A stretch of 64,000 nucleotides of DNA from Progne subis subis (lineage: Eukaryota > Chordata > Aves > Passeriformes > Hirundinidae), in assembly GCA_022316685.1 (NCBI GenBank), contig JAKJHU010000075.1, positions 1,178,001 to 1,242,000 on the forward strand. The letters are read 5' to 3'. Numbering within the stretch: position 1 is the stretch's first letter; each line of letters starts with the position of its first letter. Below, one piece after another: positions 1 to 13,400 of this stretch. Both the position numbers and the translations under genes were made by a program. A model generated the notes under the pieces. That model had not been told where the DNA came from. It did no database searches and saw only the letters and a program-made list of their open reading frames with translations.

Positions 1-1401
1 TGATTATGTTTTAAGACACGAAAGCCCCTATCCTTTTTCACCTTTCCCATTTTCCCTGGGATCGTGTCCCAGAGGTATAAAGGCCTGGGTTTCTTTAGAC
101 CTGCAGTGTAGAACAAACACTGTCTTTGTAGGAATGGGTAACCAGCCTGCAGGTTTTGCCCACTGTGTATCTCCCATCTCAGATGACTCCCTGCCAGTGT
201 TCCTGGGTTTACTAATAACAGCCCATCAATATAATTTTCTTTTAACCAAAGAGTGAAGATTTAGAAAAAGGTGTTATGTTTAGACTGAAAACTAAAAAGC
301 AGAATCCTATCTGAATTTCTCTGATGCGGATCTGCAACTCCAAATACTGCTCAAAGTGATGTATCTCCAACAAGCAAGTGCAGCCTAATGGCTGTCAAAA
401 GGCATTTGCTTCACAAGGTAATTAAACATCTCCTATATGTCAGTAGAGATTAGAGCTGCAGAGTAGCCCTTGTTAGACCATAAACTTCTAGGCTTATAGA
501 TGATGTCATTCCTTTTACAAAAGTGTATAACCATATGAAATTATACTATGTACACTCTATGTAAAGCTCTAAAATTTCCACTCACTTTGTTATTGCATTG
601 TTATTGCATGTCACGTCTCAAATTTTTCTAGTCCTGTTAGTCTGCAAGATATGTCCATTTGAGAACCATATCATCATTCGTTGTATTTTTGCTGGCTTTC
701 TACAGGGCTAGAAGAAAGTTTGAACTGTGATCTTATGAAACAGTGGGTAACACCAACTTCCTGATCACTATTAGTCTAAATGACACTTCTGTACTTTACC
801 TAAAAGTGCAACAACAATGTTTCTTTATGGCTTTCCCTCTATGTAATAGCTGTTCCTACCTTATAGACTGCACACAACTCCCAGTTGAAGTTCTTCCCTC
901 TCATAGTCTGCCTGAGTGCCCTATTTATACACCTTTGAAGGAGACTCTCAACTTAGTCTTGACAGGTGCTTTATAGACAGTGAGTTACTGCAAATGCCAA
1001 CTTCTTCCTGTACTGAGACACAGCTCAATGCCCACATATTTAGTTGTTTTACTGCCTGTTTCCTTTGATGTCAGTCCTGGAAGTTACACCTGCAGCCCCT
1101 GAGCAGTGCCTCAGTCTCTGCATACCTTTGTTCCTCATAGCGGTGGCACTACCAAAGTGACATCACAAGAAATGTCACAGAGATGCCATTTTGCAGGTTA
1201 AGTGTGATCCTTAAAAACCACAGTGGATGGCTTCTTAATCACAACTGACTCTTGTATCAACATGGTAAGTACAAGTTTGTGGAGAAATATGTTGCCTTTT
1301 TTTTTTTTAAGTACACACATAGGTCAGAATGCTTTGGTTTGATACAATTTTCAGGAGAAAATTAAACAATAAAATAGTACTATGATGTGTTACACTTGCA
1401 G
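1..1401 (+). other. ARHGAP6: ARHGAP6 intron, 3' end
   Basis: This stretch precedes the first recognisable exon and ends in the acceptor TACACTTGCAG. I found no exon whose frame and phase fit the downstream exon. A donor-like GTAAGT at 1265 would end in the right phase, but that frame has a TGA six codons upstream and no acceptor between. The only repeat seen is a short T run near 1299. Confidence 0.6.
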
Positions 1402-1457
1402 GTCTCCAGACAGTAGGAATATTCAGAGTTGGAAGCTCAAAAAAGAGAGTAAGACAG
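1402..1457 (+). CDS. ARHGAP6: ARHGAP6 exon with RhoGAP arginine finger
   Basis: This 56-base exon lies between acceptor TTGCAG and donor GTGAGT. It encodes the residues [18 protein letters not shown] after two bases that complete a Gly codon. The AGA at 1425-1427 is the arginine finger (FRV) inserted into the Rho active site by RhoGAP proteins. It ends on a codon boundary, in phase with the next exon at 5034. Confidence 0.93.
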
Positions 1458-4400
1458 GTGAGTGGATATGGATATGGTTTTCTTTCATCAGCTATGATAC
1501 AAACAAATCTGATTCCTTTTGTTGTGATTTCTTCCCCATCTGTAGTATGCTGAAATTTAGGCTTTCTGGGTCAGTGACTTCACTGGTTTTTTTGATTGTT
1601 CTTAAAAGTTCATTTCCAGTATCTTTTACATCTGGTGAAATCCTTGTCAGGTTCTCAGCAGGTTTTCAGTCTCTGTATGTTTTGCTCTGCAAAAGTAGCA
1701 CAGGGTTGGAGATCCAAATAAACTTCAGTGAAGAAATTTTCCAAAGGTCACACTGCAGGGAAAAAAAAATCTTGGCTGTTCGTTTCATCTCAGAAACAGC
1801 TGAAGCTCCCAAAGTAAACTCAAACTGTAAATCTTTTTTGGAAAACTCATGGTATGAAAAAACATGCAAGTACAGAACAATCTCTTTGACCCTGAGATCG
1901 CTGCTCCTAAATATCACCTTTCTTTTACCCCTGCTAGACTTCAAGGTCAGAGCAGACCCTTCCAGGTGTATAATTAGGTTCCAGAGATAAAGTCAAATGT
2001 GGGTGTTAGCTCCTAGGTATACCTACCTATATATTGCACTGTTATTCCCAGAAGCTGGGAATAAATGTTGAATTAGAGCAGTAGAGAATAGTGGTTAGTG
2101 TTTGCATGATGCCTAAGGAGGGGATAAAAAGTTACAGGAAAATACCGCTCCCAGGAAGTTAAGAACAAAAACATCAAACAGGAAAAAAAGCAAAAGCAAG
2201 CTCCACTGCATCTGATCCCAGAAGTTATAGTTCTTTGCAAAAAGTTGCAAAAACTTCACAGTATAATGTTTTATCATTCTGGGAACGTACCTTGAATAGC
2301 TAAACTGAATTGATTTTGGCTGGGAGGACTGTATAACCTACTGAATTGTAGCTCATTCTCCAGCAGTTTCTATTCCTGAGTAGCTGGTGTAACACTAAGC
2401 TAAAAAAAATCTGCAGAGGCAGTTTTTAGATCAACACTGAACTAGATAAAGTATTGAAGTTGCATCATACATCTGAGGAAAAAGCAGTTTCTATCATTCA
2501 CTTGTAAACCAAACCTTACTATGAACACCAATGTCTTTCACCACTTTTTCTTATACTCTGTTTTCAAAAGGTGAGGAAATCAAAAGATTTGGGTATCTAT
2601 GTTTTTTATTACATGGACTAATTTATTGAACTAGGTAAACCTATATATTTCCTTAAACAACAAGGAAGCATCAGCTCGGCCCTTGTAGTTACAGTAATAA
2701 ATGCTGTCAACATGAATGCATGGGAAAGTCTGGATTCAATTAAAATTCCACTCATTTTCTCAACCATGGAAAGCCAAACCCAGCACTTCAGATTTTGGTG
2801 TGCTTTTGCAGCTGTTCATTAGTTTTTCTTGTGTAGAAAATAAGTATATTTTGCTTTCCTTCCTTCCCCAGTTAGAAAAAGTTTCCACTGCAGTTTTTTG
2901 CAGTAATTTCATAACTAAGTAGTTGCATTTGCCGGTGGGGTATTTGATTGGTGAGCAGGAAGAAAAAATCTAGAACATCTAGAACATGCATCTCTTGCAA
3001 ACCTCCTCCGTCCTGTTCAGGGGGTGTAGGACAGAGGTTCCCAAGCTCATGTTGACTCAAGGTGGTAGATCTGGTGCATCAGGATGCCAGGTACCATCTT
3101 GTGCCTGGAACAGATGCTCAAACAGAGCATTGTTGCCAAGATTGGTGTGGGCAGCCCTTGATGCTGGGCCTGGTGACATTGTGGCAGCTTCAGTGCTGAT
3201 GATGAAGAGTGAAATAGCTGGAGCTCTGCTCTCCTATCCCCTGTTCCAGTACAGATGTCCTCATCTCTCAGTATCGTAAGATTCAGTGGATGCTGTAGTT
3301 CACCACCAGTCTTCCAAAAGTCGGAAAGCATTCCAGGTGAATGGAGTCTGAAAGACTTAGAGTTGAAGTGTACAATATACAGTTTTAACAGCCATGATAT
3401 CTGGGCCTGAAATGTGGACACATCTCACCAAAGCTTCTGTGCTGTTTTGCTGCTTAAGACATCTCTGTAGGTCTCACTGAGTATCAGTTCACAAGTGCCA
3501 TATTCAAGACTGTAACAGCAGTTTGTGATTCAGCCAGCTATTTGGGAATTCTGAATTCCTGATGCAGTGCTAATCTGTTTCCTCAGCTGCTTTTGGGCAC
3601 TTAAGTGCAGAAACAATCTTCTGGATTGAGGTAATTTATGGTGCTCCACAGGGATGTTCTGCATTTGTCACCAGTCTGGAGAGCAGAATTAAGCTGGCAA
3701 TGAAGTCCCCAAGCTGGCACTGGAAAATCTTTGACCATAAATCAAAGAATAATATTAGATAAAGAACATATTCTGGTCTTCATAGCATAATTATTCATTA
3801 TTAGTAATGACTGATACTAATAATGTTAAAAGTAATCCTAACAAATTAGAATGGAAGCTGTGATTTTTAGCAAATACCTGTCACACGCATTATGAAAGCA
3901 CAATCTCAGCTGAAAACAAAGGATTTTCACACTGAACACACTCAAGATAGATTTGCATGTGATCAAGATTTGCCACAAATTATCACAGGCATATAGTTAG
4001 TTTGTGATTTAGCTTCTTTCCTCTCTTTGGTATGTTTGTAATATTCCTGGTGAAGAAACCTGATACCTCAAATTTCTTTGTTTGTATGATTTAGCTGTAA
4101 TCACTCTCTGAGAAGATAGGTGTGACGTGATACCTCATAATGTTAGCAAAGGTACAAATTTTTATTAGGAAATAGTTTTAAAATCTCCTGACTGTTTTCA
4201 AAATCCAAAAAGAATAAAAGGTGAAGCTGTCAGCCTGAGGAAAGTATTCTGCTCATGGTGCTGGAAAATCCCTCCAGAAGGACAGGCTTTTACCATTTCA
4301 TAAGGTATCTCTGATTTGGGAGATTTTCTTCTGCCATTGGGAAGTGTGATGCCTTTGAGTTATACGGAATTTGTCTGAGGACCAAAGCAGGGAAGAAAAA

Positions 4401-7400
4401 ATAGCAGTACTTTGTAATGATGTTAGCTTGCTGTTTGTGAACTCCATAACGATGATTACTTAATGAGTATAACTAAATTAGGAAGGCAGAATGAGGTGTG
4501 TGTGAAAGAATGCTGTGAAGTCTGTCTGCTTGCTACCCATCTTTACATAGAGTCTTAAATGACAAGAGAAATGTGAATTTGGTGGATATTAACAGGATCT
4601 TACTAATAATGTTTTTCTACAAAATCATAAATGTTGCAAAATGCAATTTTAGTCATTCTGGTTCCAGGGATAATGCAGTAAGGTGATATGAGAGCCTGTC
4701 TTGTAATTTTCCTTATTCTCTCTGGTTTCTGCCTTTGCTATGAATCTTGCATTCCTGCAAAAATTATACTTGGATACATGTTTTCATACAAGAGTGTCAT
4801 ATATTAGCTGGAAAAAAGTTGTATTATATTACAATCTGGTAGAAACCTTAACTTATGTATTATGGAATAAGCAGCAATTAGATATGAATTATATCTTTAA
4901 CCTTACCAAAGACTATTCATACTCAGTCTTGAAAGTGAAAATGAGTAAATCATCTTCTTAAAAGATTTTCTGTGTTGGAATGTATTGATTGGGACAATAA
5001 GTGACTGTGGTTTTCCCTTAAAATTTTTTTCAGTTACGTGAAGAGTTTGACCGAGGCGTAGATGTTGTATTAGATGAAGAGCACAGCATTCATGATGTTG
5101 CTGCCTTGTTAAAGGAATTTCTGCGTGACATGCCTGACCCACTTCTTACCAGAGAACTTTATACACCTTTCATCAACACTCTCTGTGAGCTCTTGATTCA
5201 TCAATTCTCGAAAGCTAATTTGTTTGAATTCTTTGATCTCTACTAATAGCCTTCTTTGATTCTCTTCCTTTAATGCTCTGACCTTGATTTGCTCCAAATA
5301 TTTGTATAATGCATTATAAAGTATGTAGTGTATTCTAATATATGATAGTATATATCATATCATATATCAATCATATATCATATCATGTAACATATATTTA
5401 TACTATATACTATATAGTGTATAGTATTTATATAAATAATATAGTATTTCTTCGGTATAAATTTGCTTAGGTATCTTCTTGGTTTTTATACTGTATAAGT
5501 ATAATCCAGAAAACTAGAACAAGAAGTATTTCACTAAACTATACATATTTTTGCATTTGTAAGGATGGAATTCATGTTGTCTGTTAAAACTTTACCCTGT
5601 CTTTGATCCAGCAGTGCCAGCTCACAGACTCCCATTTGAATCCTTGTATCTTAAAATTTTTAGATCTGTCCACTGACCAAAGTTCCATCTTGGTTTCAAA
5701 AATTAACGTTTCTTCATAGTTAATGGCCCTCAAACCATCATATTAAGTGTTCCCAATTGTGTTGACTAAGACCCAAGTGCAGACTCTCAGGGATTTAGAA
5801 AAAAGTAAAGTTGGACATTTCAAGCTTAAGCATCTGCCTGGTATGTGTTCTTCAGATGCCCTTTAGCCCTCATATCTGAGATCCTGCCTCTGTCCCACCT
5901 TTGTCACTGGCTATCATTTAGATGGTAGATGGTTCAAGTGCTGGTGGTAGCAGAACGTCCTTTATTTCTCTGGTTGCTTTTCCAATCTCCTGGTACTTCT
6001 GCAAGATGAAAAGCTGTAAGAAAACTGATTAAAAATGGCTGAAGCATAAACCTGACTGGAATGCTTGACAGCTACAGGTATATACCAGTAGCTAAACCTA
6101 AATGAATGGAGTAAGTAGAAAGGTAAGGAGAATATTTGAGTCCAGTAACAGTGATGGAGTGTAAAGCATGAATTTTGCTCTCTTACAGGAGAAGAAAAAT
6201 CCTGTGAATTTGTGAACAAAATGTTGACCATCTAAGCCATAAATCCCATAGCAGTAGTTCTTACAGTTTTGATATTTCCTCAGAGTTTTCTCTTTTTCTT
6301 CTGGTGCTGTAAGGAAAATGAATCTTTAGCAAAGCTATTCCTATACCTCTCTTTGGGTTGGGAACAGTATATTTGTTCTGCTTTTAGGTTAGTTGGAGTG
6401 ATTTTCTTAGAACATATTTTTTCCCCTCTTAGTATTAGAGCCAGATGAACAGCTCAGCACCTTACAGCTTCTCATTTATCTTCTACCTCCTTGTAATTGC
6501 GATACCCTTCACCGGCTGCTGCAGTTCCTCTCCACAGTAGCTGGCCACGCAGAAGACACCAGAGACAAGGATGGCCAAGAGGTAAGTCCTGGTCACTTGT
6601 CCTTTGACTTTGCTTAATTTGCAGTCTGAAAAGAGACCTTTGAAGCCTTGAAACATATGCAGGCATAACCCTGAAAGATGGGAGAGACTTAATCTATTTG
6701 CCTGCACTTCTGCCATTTGTTTACTATGTTCTTAGGGCTGTCAAGGTTTCATTTTTGTATGACTTAATCAGTAAAAAATCTACCACTTCCTTTGGGAGAT
6801 TCAGTGTACCAACCTTGCTGTCAAGAACATCTGATGTCATCCATCCTTCCCCCTTGTTTTATCCCATTGTATTCTATGGGAAAAATACTCAGAAAAGGTC
6901 AAGCATGCAAGGATATGCTTTTTCATTTTCTTTTCATTCTCTGTTTTTGCTTTTTTATCTGGTTTTTGGGCATAGCAATTCACTTCTTGGTTCTCTTAGC
7001 TTCCTTGTGTGCCCTGCATAGTGAACAATAAAAAAACAGAGGACAGGAACTCCAGCTGTATCCTTGCAACTGCCAGACCTCATCACTAGCTGGAGTAGGG
7101 GTTCATCTTTGCCTATTTTCTTTCTGTCCTCCAGACTGTTGCAGTCTGGACCAAGTTCAGTGGAGAGTTTGATGTGCACTCACCCCACAGAGACAAGAAT
7201 GCCCACAGCTGTGGGGCTGAGCTCTAACATTGAGCATTCTCACATCCACACCCGTGCCCATTCATGCTAGAGAAGACCAGAACATCAAGGCTTCCAGGTT
7301 CCTGCCAGGGAAGTGCTTGAACTAATAGGCTGCTGTGCAAAAAGAGACAATGCTGTTAACTGAATAAAATGGATATAGTCTGTCAGCGCTTGACAAAAAT

Positions 7401-10400
7401 ATGCTGGTTTATCTGCGGAAGGACTTCTCAGTCCTCTGAACTGCAGCAGAGACTACTTCTGAGACTCTTAGGAAACTCGTTGAGAATCTTGTCTTCCAGA
7501 TGGAAAATTCCTGCTCATTTTGTCAAATTTGTGTGCCTTTTGCAGTTGTCCAATTTTAAAAATTATCACTTAGAGACTAATTTTTGCCAAATTTCTACCT
7601 CAAATCCTAACTTCCAGTTATTCCATCTTTGCAAGTCCCAACTTCCAGTGATGTATGTTACTTCAAGACCTGTTTCACTTTTAAATCCACTACAAATGCT
7701 ATTATTTGTCTTCCCAGCAAGGAGATGATAAAAAAGCTATAGAACTGTGAAGGAAAGCATTTGGGAAGAACAGCCTGTAACAGTTTTACTGTGCTTAAAA
7801 ACGTATAAGCCAGCTGAGGTCATGGTCCCCCTGATCCTGCAAAGAGTTCTCTGTTGGTTCAGGAATGTACCCAAGAGGATCTTGGGTACATTCTTGCAGG
7901 CCTAGGGGATGCTGCTTAACAGAGTTGATTTGGCTCAACCATTGTACATCAGCTTTGCCACAGGTATTTTGGCAAGGCAAATTTATGTAAGCTATCTTGA
8001 CAGTATTGTAAGCATCAGGAATATTATGTGCAACGGGATACCTTTTATAGATAATACAGTATTCTGCTCACATTTATTTAAGCTGTTTATGAAGAATTAA
8101 GTGAATAAAGGCGTACAGGGCAAGAGAAAGTATTTTATCAGACTGTTTGCTATCACTAGAAGGGAAACAGCCAAGCTTTGGCACACAGGCCCTCTTCTTG
8201 ATTTCTTTCAACAACCATTCTGTCACAAAGATGAAGATGAATGACTAGCTTTATTAAAATTACTCATTCAGTTAATTTCACTCTAAGTGTTTACAGCATT
8301 TTTTAAGGATGCCCTGAGGCTGCCCTTAAGAAAAGACTCATTCACTATTTGTGCAAACAACACATGCAGATCTGGGCACAGCCAGAGGCTGCCTTGGCAC
8401 ACTTGAGGCACCGTGTGCCTGTGCATCCATGGTGGCTCAAAACTAGAGTTTAAAAAGCAGGTCACCTGAGAAACAGCTGGATGCTTGGTGGTGTGCAAAT
8501 AAGGATGTGCTGTTCTCACAGTCATGCTGGGATGAGTCTCTAAACAAAGAGCCAATGTGTTTGCTATCTCTGCCCATGCACCTACTTAGATGTCTTTCCA
8601 ACATTACACACTGCTCCTACCAATAAAAAGACAAGCTTTTTACTTAATTTCTGTCTAGTTGAGTTACTTAAAACAGAAACCAGGTGTAATCAGTGGAGTA
8701 TTAAGTTTGACTAGAGAATTGGGTGAATGATCAGCTACAAAAAAAATTTTAAAAATACTGCTTTGAAATTGTCTGTCGTGAGTTGTAAACAACTCACTTC
8801 TTGAAATTCAGTTTTTACTACCTTTTTTTGATATCTCTTTATATCCTTTTTTAAAAAATTATTAGTTCAAATGACCTCTACTTTTTGATTTGCTGAAAGA
8901 ATAGAAGGGGAAAATAGTATGCTAATCACAAATACAACAACGAAATTTTTGATGTTATAATGTATATGACATATTTTTCAGATAATTCCAGTCTAGTCTA
9001 GTATGTATTCCTAGCCTTTTCTTTCTTAAAATTCAGGTTACTGTTGCTTCCTTGAGCAGAGTTTTATAAAAGTAGGAAAAAAGGTAAAAACCCCAACTGA
9101 CTAAAAAAAGCCACCTAAAAAGTAAACATTTGGCATGTTCTAGAAATACAGGAAGATTCTTTTAAAAACAATGAGCCTGCTCCTTTATTATCTCAACAGT
9201 TTAAACATGGAAAAGTGTCACTGTATATGTTTCAAACCATGAATGCTACTTGAGAAACCCAGGAGCTTTCAGTATTTGGTGATGCTGAAGATGGAGGTGT
9301 CTCTGAGTTCAGAAGTATGCCACTGTTGAGCTCCCAGGGAATTAAGGGCAGAAAACACTTCATCCTTCTACTCATTTAATCCACTTGAAAATATATCTAG
9401 AAAATCTACAGTGCTTGTTGCAGAAAAGTTCAAAACAAAGTGTTTCTAAAAGTTGTTCATTTTTTATTGACAAGAAGCAGATTTGGGTTTTGATGAATGA
9501 AACATCTACTGAATTGGGGAGGGGAGAGAGTGTGTGTGTTTGTGGGTGTGTAAGGGTGTGAGTATGTACAGATGTGTCTATCTGTATGTGAGACCCCAGC
9601 TCATTTTTATTCTTTTTTCTAGATTACTGGGAACAAAATGACATCACTTAACCTGGCCACCATCTTTGGCCCTAACTTGTTGCACAAGCAGAAATCTACA
9701 GACAAAGAATTCTCAGTTCAGAGCTCAGCTCGAGCTGAAGAGAGTACTGCTATCATAGCTATTGTGCAAAAGATGATTGAAAACTATGAAACCCTTTTCA
9801 TGGTGGGTGGATATTTTTTCATATTACTCATGTACATTTGTAAGATAAGTAAGAAAATACCTTATTGATATTAAAGTAGATGGGGATGAACTAAACTGTT
9901 GAAGCTGCATTAAATTAAGATCAATTGTTATTGTTAAAGAAAGACTGGTCTTCTAGCAAGGAGAATGATTTGCAGTAAGTAGAAGTACTAGAAATGTGTA
10001 CTTGTATCTTGCTTAGAATTTCTGTTTAGGTAAAGGTTTCTGTGTAGGTAAAGGTATGTTGTTTAGAAGAGTGTCTGTGAAAATGATGGAATTGGCCATT
10101 CCCTTGTATACTGAGCAATGCATGGACAAGACTGAAAATGATCTTCCACGTCTCTGTTTTGGAAGTCAGGAGGACAATTTTTCTGCAGGCATTAAAAGGT
10201 CTTTGATTGATTCAAGGAATTGGCTTCCCTACCCAAGACTTTTTTATTGGATAGATGGAGAGGAAGGACAAAGCATTCTTTGTTGGTTTTTTTAGCTGAG
10301 TAAAAGGAATAAAACGTAACTCGGTGTAGTTTCTGAGTTTCCTTCGGTTCTCTTGCTGAAGCAAGCAAGTTCTTCATAAGAAGGCTGATGGCCTTGGACT

Positions 10401-13400
10401 TGGGCATGTCATGGACATGAAGCTTAGTTAGGTCTCATTTCTCAGCAGTAACCTGAGCAGTCCATTCTGTGGCTTTATCTTATGCTCTTTTTGTGTACAA
10501 AATTGTAGGTCAGCTCAGCATGACTTGTGTCCGAGGGAGCCCTGCTCTGGGGCTGCAAAGGCCGCTCAGATCTAGTGGTGGTCTTCAATATTCTGTCTTC
10601 ATTTTAGTAAAAATACACATTGTAACAAAACCAGTGATCTTGAAAAAAGTGGAAAAAAACTTTGGTTGTTTTATCCTGAGACTAAGCAGCACTGTATGTT
10701 ACGCTGAGGAAATAAGTTCCCAAAGCAGAAAGAACTCTCTGGAAACCTTCAGTGCTTCAGCAAAGCTGAGTGCTGGAGACCTTGTTGGAAGAAGATGAAC
10801 CACCCTGAACTGTGGCTGATGGCCACATAGTACTGGAAATGGAAGATATCTATCTGTTTTCAACAGGGAGTAGAGCATGAGAAAGCAATCATGAGCCCTG
10901 CCTCACATATCTTAGCCTCAGATGAACTTCTTTGTGGTTTTCCTGCCTTGTTTTTAAACTCTTGTACCAGCGAGACACTTGCAATCGTTTTCTTTTTTGT
11001 TTTCTTTTTTGTCTTCTTTTTTTAAATTCTTATACCAGTGAGACACTTGCAATCGTTTTCTTTTTTTGTCTTCTTTTTTCTTTTTTTCTTTCTTTTTTTT
11101 TTTTTTTTTTCTTTTTTCTTTTTTGTTTTCTTTTGGTTTTTTTTTTTCCCCTTTTTTTTAATGCTTTTCACAGCTGGGGAAAATGCTAGGTGCTATTTTT
11201 CCTTCCACATCAGGAAAAGAAGGTGACAGAACTGCACTCTTGGGTGAAGGTCTGCTGGCCCAGAGTGTGGATGGCACTACCAAGTTTAAGATAATATTTG
11301 AATAATATATTTGATATATTATTTGATTTGAATAATATATTTGATAATATTTGAATACTCATAATACTTGAAATGTTCTTGTTGTTGTTTCTCTTTAAGA
11401 ACTTCTTACAGCACAGACATGTCTCCGTACATAATACTTAAGGCACACATTCTGACTTTCAGTGTGGAAAGGATGGGGCTAAGGTTAGACTAACCTGTAT
11501 CTGGGCTTTTTGAATTCTGATGGATTTATTCCTTCATCTTCAGTGCTTCAGCTTTCATCTGGAGGTTAAATGAAATGTGGGGAAAAGAATTTCTTTGTTT
11601 TCCAGAGTTGCTTTTACTATTCATACTTGACATTTATGCTACATTAAAAAAAAAAAAAAAAAAAAATCTGGATTTAAGCATTCAGCTACAGCTATAACAT
11701 GGTGTATTAATGCTCAGATGCTTTTGTGTTTGGCTTTTTTTCTTTATGTATGGGGAGGTTATAAACTGTGATTGGTTTCAGTATTGAAACTGGAACAACA
11801 TTTGTGAGCCAAACCCTAGGAAACCTGGATGTGTTGGGGTACCTAGACCACAATATCAGAATGATTCTGACATATTGGTGGGTCAAAGAGATTCTGTTTG
11901 TTGGAGCAACTCTGGATATTGAGCACCATTTTTACTAAGTAACTGTTGTTAACATCAGTAACATGCAAAAGTGGATTTCTTATAGAAGATGGAACCTGAC
12001 CATGTTTCATTGATGTCAGTGACGATAATCACTTTCATGTCCAGATCTTGCCCATTTTTGTGAGTCTTGGGGATTGTATTAGAATGTTCCATGGGAATGT
12101 ATAAAGGACTTTTCCTTGCCAGTCTCTGAACTACATCCAGCAGCTGAATGAAAGGAGTTACAACTCAACCACCCTTCATTTTTGACTTGGCTTTGACTTG
12201 GTATGAAGGATGGAGAACAGCAGCTTGTTCATGTATTTCATCTTTTAGTGTCCAAATCCAGCCCTGCTGCAAAGAAGCGCTACAGAATGTGTGAAATTTC
12301 ATATTTTTACAGTTAGAGGCTACTGTGGCCTTCCCACTGTGGAGGCAGCCATACGCTGCCATTCTGTGCCACACCAGTGGCAAGGGCAGCACAAAGGAGA
12401 CACTTCAAGGGTCCCTCCACCCTCTGTGTCTCAACAGCTGTGACCCTCATGTAGCACCCAACCCCAGAGTCTCAGAATATCTGATACTCTTCTGGAGTCC
12501 TGACAGCCCTAGAGCCGTCTGATACATCCCTGTATATCCAGAGCTGTTATTTCCACAGTGCCTTGGCTTCCCTTCTGTCACAAATTTCAAGTTCTCATCC
12601 ATCTACCTAGGTGCAATTACCAGTGAAAAAATTAATTCAGTAGTAGTTATGGTGACGTGTTCCTGGGGTAGTGATATTGTAGTTCTCTATAAGAGCAAGC
12701 TTACAATTGCATGCATATCATTTCTACACTTGCCAAGTTACTGAACTAAACTGAAGAAAATTGCTGCACAGGAGGAAGCCCCAAACCCAGTAGGTAGCTA
12801 GCAAGGAGACCATCAGTACAAGTCTACTTGCAGATTCATTCTCATAAAAGTCCTGTGAATCAGTAGAACTGTTTAGTTTGGGTTTCATAGAAGCTTTCTG
12901 TTGGAACTGAACTGGTGGAACTTTTTCAAACTTCTTTTGATGGAATGAAAGACTGATTAATATTTTTTCTTTCTTCTTTTTAATATGGCAAGATGTATTT
13001 TTATTTTTCTGACAAAGTTCTCTCAGTAGTTTCTTACAAGTTACTTGATTTATTGCTGCGTGGTAAGTTACGGACAAAAATGTATGGATTCTGTTTCACC
13101 ATGGAACTTTATCTGGAGTTTCTTCTAGTGTATATAAAGGGTGTCTAAATGGAGAAGTTACAGTACACCAGGTTTCCAAAAATTATATTCCTATTAAAAA
13201 AAAAAAGTTTAAAGACTAGTGTATCAGTGACCATCAGTAAGATATTTTTCCAGTTCAGAGACTGAATGCAATTAAAAAAAAATTACTGTGTGGTTACACA
13301 AGTTTTTCATAGATATTTTGGATCACTTTGAATTAAGTTATTCAAATCTTCATTTATTGTCTAATTATTTCCTTATTTTAACTTTTATGTAACTAGACTC

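Noticed and set aside
1150..1264. Possible upstream ARHGAP6 exon ending at GTAAGT (1265)
   Set aside because: The phase would fit, but that frame has TGA at 1246-1248 with no AG acceptor after it, and no RhoGAP-like residues precede it.
1382..1990. 202-codon open frame
   Set aside because: It only extends the 56-base ARHGAP6 exon through its splice donor into intron.
5325..5452. CRISPR-like or replication-origin-like AT repeats
   Set aside because: The words are irregular TATA/ATAT slippage with no unit-spacer pattern, in a vertebrate intron.
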